47,947 nt of DNA from CAZTZY01 sp964617765 (GCA_964617765.1 CAZTZY010000010.1:1-47947), one strand, 5' to 3'. Positions 1 to 9,135 are shown, numbered from the stretch's first letter. Translations and numbers: made by a program. The notes: a model not told the origin generated them from the letters alone.

Positions 1-22
1 GGTAAGAATAACAGACCCCTCC

Positions 23-103
23 GGCACTGCGTGCCACCTCCCCTATGAAATAGGGGAGGCTTGAAAGAGACACTGCTTAGTCTCCCTGCGCAAGTAGGGG
101 AGA
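23..103. repeat. Pair of small palindromic intergenic repeats
   Basis: Three short inverted repeats lie in a row. GGCAC/GTGCC occupies 23-35. CCTCCCCTA/TAGGGGAGG occupies 37-59 and has a perfect 9-bp stem with a 5-nt loop. A weaker copy with TCTCCC/GGGAGA arms occupies 81-103. The last two are followed by nearly the same tail (GGGGAGRCTTGAA), so they look like two copies of one mobile palindromic element of REP type. They could fold in RNA, but no U-tract follows, so they are not convincing terminators. Confidence 0.55.
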
Positions 104-170
104 CTTGAATGAGTGCGATTCTAGCCATAACAGCATTATTTTTTATTGTTCATTCACTTATCGAGGCACT

Positions 171-431
171 ATGAAAAAGCTGCATAATGAACCCCAGTTA
201 TTGAAAGAAGCGATCAGGATAGGGCTTATTTATGCCCAAAAAAGAGGGGTGGTAGAATTTGAACCCACCGATTCAGCAGACCTGAAAGTGGAATACCTGT
301 ATAAGCTGTTAGTACACGATAAACAGATTGAACCCCTGGCCAAGCCGGATCTTTCGCTGCCGGCCATGCGGCATAAACTGGCAATCTGGGTACTGCGCAA
401 TTTGCCTGAAAGCCATCCTTTAAAACACTGA
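171..431 (+). CDS. Small DUF5062-like protein
   Basis: This 86-residue cytoplasmic protein has no signal peptide or membrane segment. The start at 171 is chosen because a GAGG motif lies about 5 nt upstream and the protein then begins MKKLHNEPQLLKEA; longer in-frame extensions read through low-complexity sequence. The pattern of an N-terminal helix, a central EFEPTDSADLKVEYLYKLL stretch and the C-terminal MRHKLAIWVLRNLPESHPL resembles DUF5062 proteins of gammaproteobacteria as I remember them, which have no assigned function. It is convergent with trxB and shares a bidirectional terminator with it. The family call is from recall and moderately secure; no function can be proposed. Confidence 0.7.
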   Translation: MKKLHNEPQLLKEAIRIGLIYAQKRGVVEFEPTDSADLKVEYLYKLLVHDKQIEPLAKPDLSLPAMRHKLAIWVLRNLPESHPLKH

Positions 432-465
432 AACCCTTTGCCAGACCCGAAAAGCACCATAAATA

Positions 466-505
466 AAAACGGCCCACCAGGTTTTCCCTGTGGGCCGTTT
501 TTTGT
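466..505. terminator. Bidirectional intrinsic terminator
   Basis: The stem ACGGCCCAC/GTGGGCCGT encloses a short loop. It is preceded by an A-run and followed by a T-run, so it can work in both directions between the convergent DUF5062-like gene and trxB. Confidence 0.85.
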
Positions 506-518
506 TTTGCCAACGGTA

Positions 519-1472
519 TTATTTCAGGTTATCGAGATACTTTTCCGCATCGAGCGCTGCCATACAGCCAAAACCCGCCGAAGTAACGGCCTGGCGATAC
601 ACGTGGTCGGCAATATCACCCGCGGCAAACACACCTTCCACGGAAGTTTGTGTGGCATTACCCACCAAACCACTCTGGATTTTGATGTAGCCATCTTTCA
701 TATCGAGCTGGCCGTCAAAAATGCTGCTGTTGGGTTTGTGGCCGATGGCGATAAATACGCCGGCAATGTTGATTTCTTTGGTGCTGCTGCCATCGGTGGC
801 TTTCAGGCGCAAGCCGGTCACGCCGGAATTATCACCCAAGACTTCATCGAGCTGGTGGTTCCAGATGATTTCTACGTTGCCGGTTTTGGCGCGTTCAAAC
901 AGTTTATCCTGCATGATTTTTTCGGAACGCAGTTTGTCGCGGCGATGGATGAGCGTCACTTTGCTGGCAATATTGGACAGGTATAAAGCTTCTTCCACGG
1001 CAGTATTGCCGCCGCCGATAACGGCAACTTCCTTGCCGCGATAAAAGAAACCATCACAGGTTGCACAGGCGCTGACGCCTTTGCCCATGAAGGCATCTTC
1101 AGAAGGCAGGCCGAGGTATTGGGCGGATGCTCCTGTTGCAATTATCAATGCGTCGCAGCTGTAGTTGCCGCTGTTGCCATAAAGTTTGAACGGTTTGGTA
1201 GAAAGATCGGTTTTTTCAATGTGTTCGAAGATGACCTGGGTGTCAAAGCGTTCGGCATGGGCTTGCATGCGTGCCATTAATTCCGGGCCTTGAACACCAT
1301 TTTCGTCGCCAGGCCAGTTATCAACTTCGGTGGTGGTAGTGAGCTGGCCGCCTTGTTGCATGCCGGTAAGGATAACCGGCTTAAGATTGGCGCGAGAGGC
1401 ATATACAGCGGCTGTGTAACCGGCAGGGCCAGAACCAAGGATAATCAGTTGATGATGTTGAAAGTCACTCAT
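519..1472 (-). CDS. trxB: Thioredoxin reductase
   Basis: This is the NADPH-dependent FAD flavoenzyme that reduces thioredoxin in the cytoplasm. The 317-residue protein has the normal bacterial TrxB length. It shows the FAD-binding GSGPAGYTAA motif at about 13-22, the redox-active CATCDG with Cys136 and Cys139, the NADPH-binding GGGNTAVEEALYLS segment, and the C-terminal AAGDIADHVYRQAVTSAGFG FAD motif. The start is supported by AAGGTG about 5 nt upstream. It is transcribed away from ftsK, an arrangement common in Pseudomonas-like genomes. Thioredoxin supports CysH, encoded at 21812, which needs it as reductant. Nothing is abnormal in the sequence. Confidence 0.97.
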   Translation of the reverse strand: MSDFQHHQLIILGSGPAGYTAAVYASRANLKPVILTGMQQGGQLTTTTEVDNWPGDENGVQGPELMARMQAHAERFDTQVIFEHIEKTDLSTKPFKLYGNSGNYSCDALIIATGASAQYLGLPSEDAFMGKGVSACATCDGFFYRGKEVAVIGGGNTAVEEALYLSNIASKVTLIHRRDKLRSEKIMQDKLFERAKTGNVEIIWNHQLDEVLGDNSGVTGLRLKATDGSSTKEINIAGVFIAIGHKPNSSIFDGQLDMKDGYIKIQSGLVGNATQTSVEGVFAAGDIADHVYRQAVTSAGFGCMAALDAEKYLDNLK

Positions 1473-1756
1473 AGTGCACCTTGCAGTTTGGGTTCAAAGA
1501 AAATTGAGCTTATTGTAATGATTTGCAGGCTATCTTCCACTAAAGATAAACAATGAAGTTGATTGATTTTAACTAAACAGGCTTAAGGAAGAATTAAGTG
1601 GATAAAATCAGTTTTCGAGCCGTCTTTATTGGCTTGTTGCTATCAAAATGAGGCTTATTTACGTTATCATCGGCTATACCAATGACGTTTAAATACTATT
1701 GTTCTATTGGGTGTAATTTTCAGGATTATTCCCGGTGAGAGGATAAAAAACAGCCA

Positions 1757-4147
1757 ATGCCCAAAAGCACGCCAGAAGAACCCAGTCCATTACAGGTTAA
1801 GTTGACCAAACGAGCTATTGAGGGTTTGTTTGTTTTTACTGTTGCCCTTGCGACCTATTTTTTTATTGCCTTCCTGAGTTATGACGGAAATGATCCGGCA
1901 TGGTCGAGTAGTGGTTTTAATGACGGGGTTAATAATGCCGCTGGCAAAACCGGCGCTGTATTGGCTGATGCCTTTTTTTCCTTGATTGGTTATTCAGCTT
2001 ACATTTTGCCATTTTTCCTCATTTATCGTGCCTGGACTATTTTTCGCGACCGTGAAAAATTTGTAGGTATTGACTGGATTGATGTTGTTATTGCCAGTAT
2101 TGGCGTGGTTTTTGTGCTTTTCAGCCTGACTGGTTTATTGGCGATCAATACCTTGCCTGAAGAATCGTCCCTGCCTTTTGGTAATGGTGGCATGTTGGGT
2201 GAATATCTGGGTGTGGAGTTCCTTGAGGGTTTCGGTTTGTTAGGCGGGCGCCTGGTATTTTTCACACTGTTTTTTATGGGCATGACTATTTTTACCGATA
2301 TTTCATGGATGCAGTTGATCGAAACAGTCGGGCGTTTTGTGGTTGAAAAATTGCCCAAGTGGAAAGATTTTCTGGTGGAGAAATTGTCAGATCGCAATAC
2401 GCCAGCCAATATCAAGGCTTATGCGAAAGAGATGATTGAGCCTTCGCTGGGTATAGAAAATGAAGATGTGCAAATCGGTAAAGAGAGTGTGGCGCGCCGT
2501 AAAACAACACTGGAAACCGACAAGGTTAAACAGGAAAAACGTATTCCCCCGGTGATTGAATTGCCTGAAACCAATCCTGCGCCGAGTAAACGGGTTTTAA
2601 AGGAAAAACAGACCTTGCTGTTTGAAGACAAGGGCAACCCGTTGCCGGATATCAGTCTGTTAATGCAGGTGCCACAAGGAAATAAAAAAGGTTTTTCTCC
2701 AGAAACACTGGAAATGATGTCGCGTTTGCTCGAACGCAAACTCCTGGATTTTAAAATTGAAGCGGTGGTGACTGCCGTTTTGCCCGGTCCTGTGATAACG
2801 CGTTTTGAAATTCAGCCGGCTGCAGGGGTGAAGGTAAGTACCATCACCGGATTGGCGAAAGATTTGGCACGTTCGTTAGCGGTGGTCAGCGTGCGTGTGG
2901 TGGAAGTGATTGCTGGCAAATCCGTTATCGGCATAGAAATTCCCAATGAAAACCGGGATATTGTCTATTTCAGCCAGATTGTAGGTTCTGAGGAATTTGA
3001 TGAATCGAAATCGCCTTTAACACTGGCTTTGGGTTATGACATTGCCGGTAAATCGGTGGTGGCTGATTTAGCGAAAATGCCCCACTTGCTGGTTGCCGGT
3101 ACAACAGGTTCAGGAAAGAGTGTGGGTGTAAACGCCATGCTTATGAGTTTGTTGTTTAAATCTACGCCTGATGAAGTTCGAATGATTCTGATAGACCCGA
3201 AAATGCTCGAACTGTCTGTCTATGATGGCATTCCGCATTTATTGACGCCTGTTATTACCGATATGAAAGATGCGGCTAACGGTTTGCGTTGGTGTGTGGC
3301 AGAAATGGAGCGCCGTTATAAAACGATGGCAAAGCTGGGGGTAAGGAATATCGGCGGTTTCAATAAAAAAGTACTGGATGCCATTGAAGCAGGCCAGCCT
3401 ATCCTTGATCCGTTGTGGGATCCTTCGGTGGAATTTGCCGCGGGGCATGATGTTGCACCTGCTCCGGAATTGACGACCTTCCCCTATATCGTCGTGGTGA
3501 TTGATGAATTTGCCGACATGATGATGGTGGTGGGTAAAAAAGTGGAAGAGTTGATTGCGCGTATTGCGCAAAAAGCCCGTGCTGCAGGTATCCATTTGAT
3601 TCTTGCTACGCAGCGTCCATCGGTGGATGTTATTACCGGTTTAATCAAGGCCAATGTGCCCACCCGTATTGCGTTTCAGGTTTCCTCAAAAATTGATTCA
3701 CGCACTATTCTGGATCAGGGCGGTGCAGAGCAATTGTTAGGCCATGGTGATATGTTGTATATGCCGCCCGGTTCCAGTTTGTTGGTGCGTGTGCATGGTG
3801 CTTTTGTTGATGATAACGAGGTGCATCGCGTAGTAGCAGCATGGAAATCCAGAGGTACGCCTGATTATATCGAAGGTTTGCTGGAAGAAGGTGGCAATGA
3901 AGTTATTCCAGGTATTGCCAGTGAAAGTGAAGGCACTGATTCTGAATCTGATCCACTTTACGATGAAGCCGTCGCCATTGTGACAGAAACTCGCAAAGCA
4001 TCTATTTCGCTCGTGCAGCGCAAGTTGCGTATTGGTTATAACCGTGCAGCTCGTATGATTGAAACTATGGAAGCAGCAGGTGTGGTGAGTTCAATGTCGC
4101 ACAATGGTCAACGGGAAGTGTTGGCCCCTCCACCGGTTGGTCGTTAA
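1757..4147 (+). CDS. ftsK: DNA translocase FtsK
   Basis: FtsK is the septal DNA pump that clears chromosome termini and activates XerCD recombination at dif. The 796-residue protein has four hydrophobic segments near the N-terminus (about 22-41, 67-90, 107-127 and 152-178), a charged linker of only about 130 residues, and the RecA-like motor. Walker A is GTTGSGKS at 448-455 and Walker B is IDEFADM around 582-588. The C-terminal winged-helix gamma domain (about 725-790) would read KOPS sites. The linker is short compared with E. coli FtsK (over 1300 residues) and matches the Pseudomonas-type form. A 284-bp gap separates it from divergent trxB and must hold its promoter; a GAGAGGA motif lies about 14 nt before the start. 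Confidence 0.96.
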   Translation: MPKSTPEEPSPLQVKLTKRAIEGLFVFTVALATYFFIAFLSYDGNDPAWSSSGFNDGVNNAAGKTGAVLADAFFSLIGYSAYILPFFLIYRAWTIFRDREKFVGIDWIDVVIASIGVVFVLFSLTGLLAINTLPEESSLPFGNGGMLGEYLGVEFLEGFGLLGGRLVFFTLFFMGMTIFTDISWMQLIETVGRFVVEKLPKWKDFLVEKLSDRNTPANIKAYAKEMIEPSLGIENEDVQIGKESVARRKTTLETDKVKQEKRIPPVIELPETNPAPSKRVLKEKQTLLFEDKGNPLPDISLLMQVPQGNKKGFSPETLEMMSRLLERKLLDFKIEAVVTAVLPGPVITRFEIQPAAGVKVSTITGLAKDLARSLAVVSVRVVEVIAGKSVIGIEIPNENRDIVYFSQIVGSEEFDESKSPLTLALGYDIAGKSVVADLAKMPHLLVAGTTGSGKSVGVNAMLMSLLFKSTPDEVRMILIDPKMLELSVYDGIPHLLTPVITDMKDAANGLRWCVAEMERRYKTMAKLGVRNIGGFNKKVLDAIEAGQPILDPLWDPSVEFAAGHDVAPAPELTTFPYIVVVIDEFADMMMVVGKKVEELIARIAQKARAAGIHLILATQRPSVDVITGLIKANVPTRIAFQVSSKIDSRTILDQGGAEQLLGHGDMLYMPPGSSLLVRVHGAFVDDNEVHRVVAAWKSRGTPDYIEGLLEEGGNEVIPGIASESEGTDSESDPLYDEAVAIVTETRKASISLVQRKLRIGYNRAARMIETMEAAGVVSSMSHNGQREVLAPPPVGR

Positions 4148-4174
4148 CCTTTCTTGCTGTTTATCCAATAGTAG

Positions 4175-4879
4175 ATGTCTATGCAATTGATCAAAATAAA
4201 AGTTAAGGATTGCGAGCAGCGCTTTTTAAAGGTGCAGTCATCTGAAAAAAATGAGAGTTATCTTGATGTGTCAGGGAATCCGGTCATTAAGGATTATATC
4301 CCATCTTTAGTGATTGCCATGCCCGGCGAGAAAGCTATCCTGAAATTGATCAGGGCAAGAAAGTGGGTGGAATACGCCAAGCTTTTATGGAACAGAAGTC
4401 GCGCATCCAAAGAAGTGGCAGGTAACAGGTTGCTTAAAAAAATTGGCGTGAAAGTGCCAGAGATTCTCGAAAATGGGCTTGGATTAATTCCTTCAGGCAA
4501 TTACCAGTTTCTGGGTTATTACATTATGGAAGATTTGCAATGCCAGGGTTTTGAAAACAGCCGTTTCCTTTTTTTAAATGAAACAATCAGGGCGGGTCAA
4601 CGCCAGGTTTTCTTGAAAAATGTGATCAGGGATGTTCGTAATATGTTTAATAACAGAATTGTTTTTAACGATTTCAAACTGGAAAACATATTTTGCAATG
4701 CCGATGGCGAAACTGTATGGATTGATACCGGCATCACTTTATTTTCGGGTTTTAGAAAAAGGAAATTCATAAAAAAACATAATGAAGCCATTGATTATTT
4801 TTTACATCATCACGAAAAGTTTCTGGATGTTGAAGAGATAGCAGCTTTTAAAAACCTTTATGCAGCGGTTTCAAACTGA
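4175..4879 (+). CDS. LPS-core-kinase-like / RIO-like kinase-fold protein
   Basis: This 234-residue soluble protein has remnants of the protein-kinase fold. A catalytic-loop motif reads FNDFKLENIF with Asp166 and Asn171, and a metal-binding motif reads WIDTG with Asp184. The N-lobe is basic with Lys-rich strands. This layout fits the lipopolysaccharide kinases (WaaP/WaaY/InaA, Kdo kinase) better than Ser/Thr kinases. It begins 28 nt after ftsK and is followed by a glycosyltransferase and a pyruvyl-transferase homologue, which supports a role in phosphorylating an envelope glycan on the cytoplasmic face of the inner membrane. The exact acceptor sugar cannot be read from sequence. The run looks more AT-rich than ftsK. 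Confidence 0.7.
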   Translation: MSMQLIKIKVKDCEQRFLKVQSSEKNESYLDVSGNPVIKDYIPSLVIAMPGEKAILKLIRARKWVEYAKLLWNRSRASKEVAGNRLLKKIGVKVPEILENGLGLIPSGNYQFLGYYIMEDLQCQGFENSRFLFLNETIRAGQRQVFLKNVIRDVRNMFNNRIVFNDFKLENIFCNADGETVWIDTGITLFSGFRKRKFIKKHNEAIDYFLHHHEKFLDVEEIAAFKNLYAAVSN

Positions 4880-4942
4880 AATGAATTTGCGGCAAATGCA
4901 TATTGTATGTTCGAGTGTTTATTCCATGGGGTTTGCTATTAC

Positions 4943-6049
4943 ATGAGAAAAAAAGTCGTTTTATTATCCGGTTCTTTGAAGCTCTCCGGTTCCGCGACCT
5001 GGATTCTCAATTTGCATAGAGGATTCCGGCAGCTTGATGTGGATGTTATTCATATCATGACAAGTGGATCAAGTCTGCATAATTTGCCACAGGATTTTCG
5101 TGTTTTTTATACTGGTTCTAAAGATAAAACCTTTTTGATCAGGTTATTAAGGGCTTTTCGTTTTCATAAGTGGGCGGCTTCCCGATATGAAAAAATTCTT
5201 GATGGGCTATATAGTGATTCTATTAAAAATATACTCGATGAGTTAGGCTGGAGTGACAAGGTTGATATGGTAGTAAAAGATTTTACTGCTTATTTGCCAC
5301 CGGTTCTTGCTCAATATCCGGTCATTCCTACTATTCATCAGCAATTGTCAGTCAATTGGCATAATCCCAAACTGAAAAAGAAAGCTAACCAGGTGGCCAA
5401 GGTTTTTGCAGCTGTATCTGAAGCGACAAAAAGAGATGCTGAAAGTTTAGGCATCACTGTAAAAAAGGCTATATATAACCCGATTGATATTGATAATGTC
5501 AGGCTGAAGTCTTCCGAATATTCGGTAAGCATTGATAATTATATTGTTTTTGTCGGTTCATTGAATGCGAATAAAGGCGTATATCAACTAATGGATGCCT
5601 TTAGTCTTTTAAAAGATAAAGTGAATTTATGTTATGTGGGTACAGGGAAGGATGATGCCGGCCTGAAAGCCAGGGCTGCGGAACTCGGTATTTCTGATCG
5701 GGTTACTTTTACTGGTTTTTTGTCGAATCCTTATCCTTATATCAGCAAAGCCAGATTGTTAGTGTTGCCAACACAGAGTGATACCATGGGTGATGCCATG
5801 CCCTATGTGCCGATTGAGGCTTCAATCTTGAATGTGCCGATACTGGTTTCAGATTTCAAGGGTGTTACTGAATTCTTTGATGAGTCGGCTATTGTGCCGC
5901 AAGAGCCAAAACAACAATTTGTCGGGTGTTTATCTGAGGCAATCAACAATGTTCTTGCCAATGGGCAAGCACCAGCATTCAAGGAATCAGTATTGGCCCA
6001 AATGAATCCTGAAGTCGCGGCAAGGAATTTTTTGGCATTGCTGGATTAG
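4943..6049 (+). CDS. Glycosyltransferase, GT4/GT1 superfamily (GT-B fold)
   Basis: The 368-residue protein transfers a sugar from a nucleotide donor, probably to a surface polysaccharide or LPS outer core. The start at 4943 gives MRKKVVLLSGSLKLSGSATW, a typical GT-B opening strand and glycine loop; an upstream in-frame ATG at 4907 would add 12 unlikely residues. The C-terminal half has the donor-binding pattern of GT4 enzymes: IVFVGSLNANKGVYQLMDAF, then YVGTGKDDAGLK, then the acidic PYVPIEASILNVPILVSDF block. It has no membrane segment and would be peripheral at the inner membrane. It is the middle gene of the three-gene insertion between ftsK and lolA. Confidence 0.85.
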   Translation: MRKKVVLLSGSLKLSGSATWILNLHRGFRQLDVDVIHIMTSGSSLHNLPQDFRVFYTGSKDKTFLIRLLRAFRFHKWAASRYEKILDGLYSDSIKNILDELGWSDKVDMVVKDFTAYLPPVLAQYPVIPTIHQQLSVNWHNPKLKKKANQVAKVFAAVSEATKRDAESLGITVKKAIYNPIDIDNVRLKSSEYSVSIDNYIVFVGSLNANKGVYQLMDAFSLLKDKVNLCYVGTGKDDAGLKARAAELGISDRVTFTGFLSNPYPYISKARLLVLPTQSDTMGDAMPYVPIEASILNVPILVSDFKGVTEFFDESAIVPQEPKQQFVGCLSEAINNVLANGQAPAFKESVLAQMNPEVAARNFLALLD

Positions 6050-6107
6050 GCCGGTGTTTGGATGATGGTTATTATTTTAATCGGGTTATCAGTCTAGAGA
6101 TTATTGA

Positions 6108-6989
6108 ATGAAGCGTTCGGTTTTGGAGTATCGCGGATACCATGTTGATAAAGTATCCAATATTGGAGATGAAATCCAGTCGTTGGCGGCTGCCCGCTTG
6201 ATGGGTGATAACGTCAGTTATGTGTCGCGAGATCATCTTCATCAAGTATCCGAAGAAACGGTTGTCAGTATGAATGGTTTTTTTATGGGGTCAGAAAATT
6301 GGCCACCATCGCCTTTGGTGAAACCGGTATTTTATGCATTCCATATTAGCAAAGTTTCAGAGCATGTTATCTGCTCGCCGGAAGGTTTGGATTATCTTAA
6401 AAAGCATCAGCCTATTGGTTGTCGTGATCAGGGAACTGAGCAGTTACTCAAGCAAAAGGGTATTGAAGCGTATTACAGTAAATGTCTTACGCTCACTTTT
6501 GATAAAAGAGTTTCAGAGCCGGTTAATGGCGATATATTTATCGTCGGTGTTGATCGGGAAATGCAATCGGTTATTCCCAAAGCCATTCGCAAAAAAGCGA
6601 TCAAGGTTGAGCAATCTGCAATCCGACTGCCTTACTTGCCAACTTATATAAAACGTTTGATGGCGCAAAGTTTGCTTGATGCCTATCGTGATAAAGCCGC
6701 TTTAGTGATTACCTCAAAAATTCATTGTGCAATGCCTTGTATAGCCATGGGTATACCGGTGGTTTTCCTTTATAACCGCAAACTTGAGAATGACTACAGG
6801 ATTCACTTGATCAAGGATTTTTTGCCAATCAATTATGTTTCTAAAAAGTGGATTTTCCGTAAGTTCCTGAATGCCCGATTTTTATCTAAGAAGATTAACT
6901 GGTATCCCCAGGCCATTGATATTGAGGGTGAGAAACAGAAAATCCGTGAAGGTTTTAAACGTGCGTTGGCAAGTGCGGAAATTTTATAA
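6108..6989 (+). CDS. Polysaccharide pyruvyl transferase family protein
   Basis: The 293-residue protein matches the pyruvyl-transferase (CsaB/WcaK-type, PF04230) pattern. An N-terminal NIGDEIQSLAA lies at 18-28, a central IGCRDQGTEQLLKQKGIEAYYSKCLTLT segment is typical of the family, and VITSKIHCAMPCIAMGIPVVF lies at about 200-220. Known members attach pyruvate ketals to sugars of exopolysaccharide or cell-wall polymers using phosphoenolpyruvate; some homologues have unrelated activities. It is encoded 58 nt after the glycosyltransferase in the same direction. Together with the upstream kinase-like gene, the set would make or decorate an acidic glycan. Confidence 0.8.
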   Translation: MKRSVLEYRGYHVDKVSNIGDEIQSLAAARLMGDNVSYVSRDHLHQVSEETVVSMNGFFMGSENWPPSPLVKPVFYAFHISKVSEHVICSPEGLDYLKKHQPIGCRDQGTEQLLKQKGIEAYYSKCLTLTFDKRVSEPVNGDIFIVGVDREMQSVIPKAIRKKAIKVEQSAIRLPYLPTYIKRLMAQSLLDAYRDKAALVITSKIHCAMPCIAMGIPVVFLYNRKLENDYRIHLIKDFLPINYVSKKWIFRKFLNARFLSKKINWYPQAIDIEGEKQKIREGFKRALASAEIL

Positions 6990-7016
6990 AACTTATGCAA
7001 CGAAATTATGTCGGAT

Positions 7017-7040
7017 GTTGTTGTGTTGTTGTGTTGTTGG
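7017..7040. repeat. Three-copy 8-nt microsatellite
   Basis: Three consecutive copies of GTTGTTGT (the last ends GG) lie in the 138-nt gap before lolA. Such a tract can change length by slippage and sits in the likely leader or promoter region of lolA. No regulatory role can be shown. Confidence 0.5.
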
Positions 7041-7127
7041 GTGTGGCACAGACAACTTTTTTAAGATTGAACCATGTCAGTCATTACATTGGAAATAACT
7101 GTCTGGAAATGAGAGCAAACAATTAAT

Positions 7128-7751
7128 ATGAAAAGCAATTCCTTGAAACTGTTGTTGCTATTGATGGCATTGAATATTTGCCATGTAACAGCAGCACCTA
7201 TTGATGATCTGGTTAATTTGTTATCAAAATTCCAGACATATAAAGCCTCGTTCGCCCAGAAATCCTATGATCAAGATGGTAAGGTTTTACAAAACCTTAC
7301 CGGCATGATGACATTGCAAAAACCGGATCATTTCTACTGGGAAAGCAATGAGCCCTATGCGCAAAAGCTGGTCAGTAATGGCAAGACTATCTGGCATTTT
7401 GATGCAGACCTTGAGCAAGTCGTTATTCAGGAATATGCCAAACAAGCAGAGCAGGCACCCATACTGGTTGTGCTGCGCGATCCACACAGCCTGGCCAAAT
7501 CTTTTAAAGTAGTCAATGTTGAACGCAAAGATGGCAAGGTGCAGTTTCGTCTAGAGGCACTTGAAAAAAATGCCGCATTAAAAACAGTGGAACTGGGATT
7601 TTCCCATGACGTGTTAAATCGACTGGTTTTTATAGATAGCCTGCAGCAAAAAACCCATATTGATTTCTCGGCGCCTGTTATCAACGAGAAAATTGATTCG
7701 GCACTTTTTGAATTTATCCTGCCCGAAGGTGTTGATGTGCTTTATGAGTGA
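7128..7751 (+). CDS. lolA: Outer-membrane lipoprotein carrier LolA
   Basis: LolA shuttles lipoproteins across the periplasm from LolCDE to LolB. The 207-residue precursor has a clear signal peptide (MKSNSLKLLLLLMALNICHV then TAA, cleavage near residue 22). The mature start of the family follows, a DLVNLLSKFQTYKASFAQ segment. Next comes the GMMTLQKPDHFYWESNEPY strand with the conserved FxWE-type aromatic motif, and then VSNGKTIWHFDADLEQV. Its position just upstream of rarA is the classic gammaproteobacterial arrangement. The stop codon overlaps the rarA start, indicating coupled translation. Confidence 0.94.
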   Translation: MKSNSLKLLLLLMALNICHVTAAPIDDLVNLLSKFQTYKASFAQKSYDQDGKVLQNLTGMMTLQKPDHFYWESNEPYAQKLVSNGKTIWHFDADLEQVVIQEYAKQAEQAPILVVLRDPHSLAKSFKVVNVERKDGKVQFRLEALEKNAALKTVELGFSHDVLNRLVFIDSLQQKTHIDFSAPVINEKIDSALFEFILPEGVDVLYE

Positions 7752-9102
7752 CGCCTCTCTGTTTGCACAGGAAGAAAACCAGCAGCGCGCAGGATTTTTG
7801 CCGCTGGCGGCGCGTATGCGCCCCAAAACCTTGCAGGATTATGTCGGTCAGCAACACATGCTGGCTGAAGGATCTGTTTTGCGTGAAGCGATATTGGCAG
7901 GCCATTTACATTCCATGATTTTATGGGGGCCGCCAGGTGTAGGGAAAACTACATTAGCAAAAGTGGTAGCTGCACATTGTGATGCGCAGTTTATCGAGAT
8001 TTCTGCAGTGCTTGCCGGGGTAAAGGAAATTCGGGAGGCAGTGGAAAAGGCCAACTATCATCGTCAGCAAAATAATAAAGCGACCATACTTTTTGTTGAT
8101 GAGGTGCATCGTTTCAACAAGGCTCAGCAGGATGCCTTTCTGCCGCATATTGAAAATGGCGCCATTGTTTTTATCGGCGCCACGACTGAAAATCCCTCGT
8201 TTGAATTAAATTCGGCATTGTTGTCACGAGCGCGAGTTTATGTATTGAAATCACTCGATGACAGCGCATTGTTGAATTTGTTAGAAAGATCTATCCAGCA
8301 CGATATTTATTTGTCAAAAATTCCGGTAATTATTGGCGATGAAGAAAAATCGGCATTGGTCTCTGCCGCTGATGGTGATGCCAGAAGATTACTCAATTTA
8401 CTTGAATTGGCGGTTGATCTTGCTGTTGTGGTTGAAGGTAAAAAACACATAACCGCAGCTGTTTTAAAAGAAGTGTTGTCGCAATCCTTGCGGCGCTTTG
8501 ATAAGGGCGGTGAGCAATTTTACGACCAGATATCAGCCTTGCATAAATCCATTCGTGGCAGTGATCCTGATGCAGCGCTTTATTGGCTAGCGCGTATGCT
8601 CGACGGTGGTTGTGATCCATTGTATCTGGCCCGGCGCATTGTGCGTACCGCTTCAGAAGATATCGGTAATGCAGATCCAAGAGCGTTAACTTTGGCTATG
8701 AGTGCCTGGGATGTTCAAGAGCGTTTGGGAAGCCCCGAGGGTGAGTTGGCGTTGGCACAATGTGTAGTGTATCTGGCAGTGGCCGCCAAAAGTAATGCGG
8801 TTTATAAAGCATTTGGTGCTGTAAAAAAAGTCATACAGGAAACCGGTACACTGGACGTACCCATGCATTTACGTAATGCGCCCACCAAGCTGATGAAAGA
8901 CCTTGATTACGGTGATGGTTATCGTTATGCCCATGATGAGCCTAATGCCTTTGCCGCAGGTGATGCTTATTTGCCCAAAGAATTGGCTGGCGAGCGTTTT
9001 TATGTGCCCACTGACAGGGGGCTTGAACAAAAAGTGGCAGAAAAACTGAAGTATTTACAGGCTTTGAATGAGGCCAGTAATAAGCAGCGTTATGAAAAAT
9101 AA
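7744..9102 (+). CDS. rarA: Replication-associated recombination protein A (RarA/MgsA)
   Basis: RarA is an AAA+ ATPase of the clamp-loader/WRNIP1 family that acts at stalled replication forks. The start at 7744 overlaps the lolA stop by 8 nt and gives a 452-residue protein beginning MSDASLFAQ, close to the E. coli length. Walker A is GPPGVGKT at 62-69 and Walker B is FVDEVHRF around 117-124. Sensor 1 is the GATTENPSFELNSALLSRAR block. The C-terminal tetramerisation region includes YWLARMLDGGCDPLYLARR and DYGDGYRYAHDEPNAFA, both characteristic of the family. A longer in-frame extension into lolA is rejected. Confidence 0.95.
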   Translation: MSDASLFAQEENQQRAGFLPLAARMRPKTLQDYVGQQHMLAEGSVLREAILAGHLHSMILWGPPGVGKTTLAKVVAAHCDAQFIEISAVLAGVKEIREAVEKANYHRQQNNKATILFVDEVHRFNKAQQDAFLPHIENGAIVFIGATTENPSFELNSALLSRARVYVLKSLDDSALLNLLERSIQHDIYLSKIPVIIGDEEKSALVSAADGDARRLLNLLELAVDLAVVVEGKKHITAAVLKEVLSQSLRRFDKGGEQFYDQISALHKSIRGSDPDAALYWLARMLDGGCDPLYLARRIVRTASEDIGNADPRALTLAMSAWDVQERLGSPEGELALAQCVVYLAVAAKSNAVYKAFGAVKKVIQETGTLDVPMHLRNAPTKLMKDLDYGDGYRYAHDEPNAFAAGDAYLPKELAGERFYVPTDRGLEQKVAEKLKYLQALNEASNKQRYEK

Positions 9103-9135
9103 TCAATATAGACCATGTTTAAGAGGCGTTAAGCC

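Noticed and set aside
438..986. Plus-strand open frame antisense to trxB (182 codons)
   Set aside because: It overlaps a fully conserved trxB on the other strand, crosses the terminator and resembles no protein.
6871..7098. Small plus-strand frame overlapping the pyruvyl-transferase end, with a Cys-rich lipoprotein-like stretch (MLLCCCVVGCG)
   Set aside because: The hydrophobic Cys stretch comes from the GTTGTTGT microsatellite, and most of the frame lies inside the conserved gene.
9103..9135. Fluoride riboswitch upstream of crcB
   Set aside because: Only 33 nt separate rarA and crcB, and no crcB-motif pseudoknot sequence is visible.
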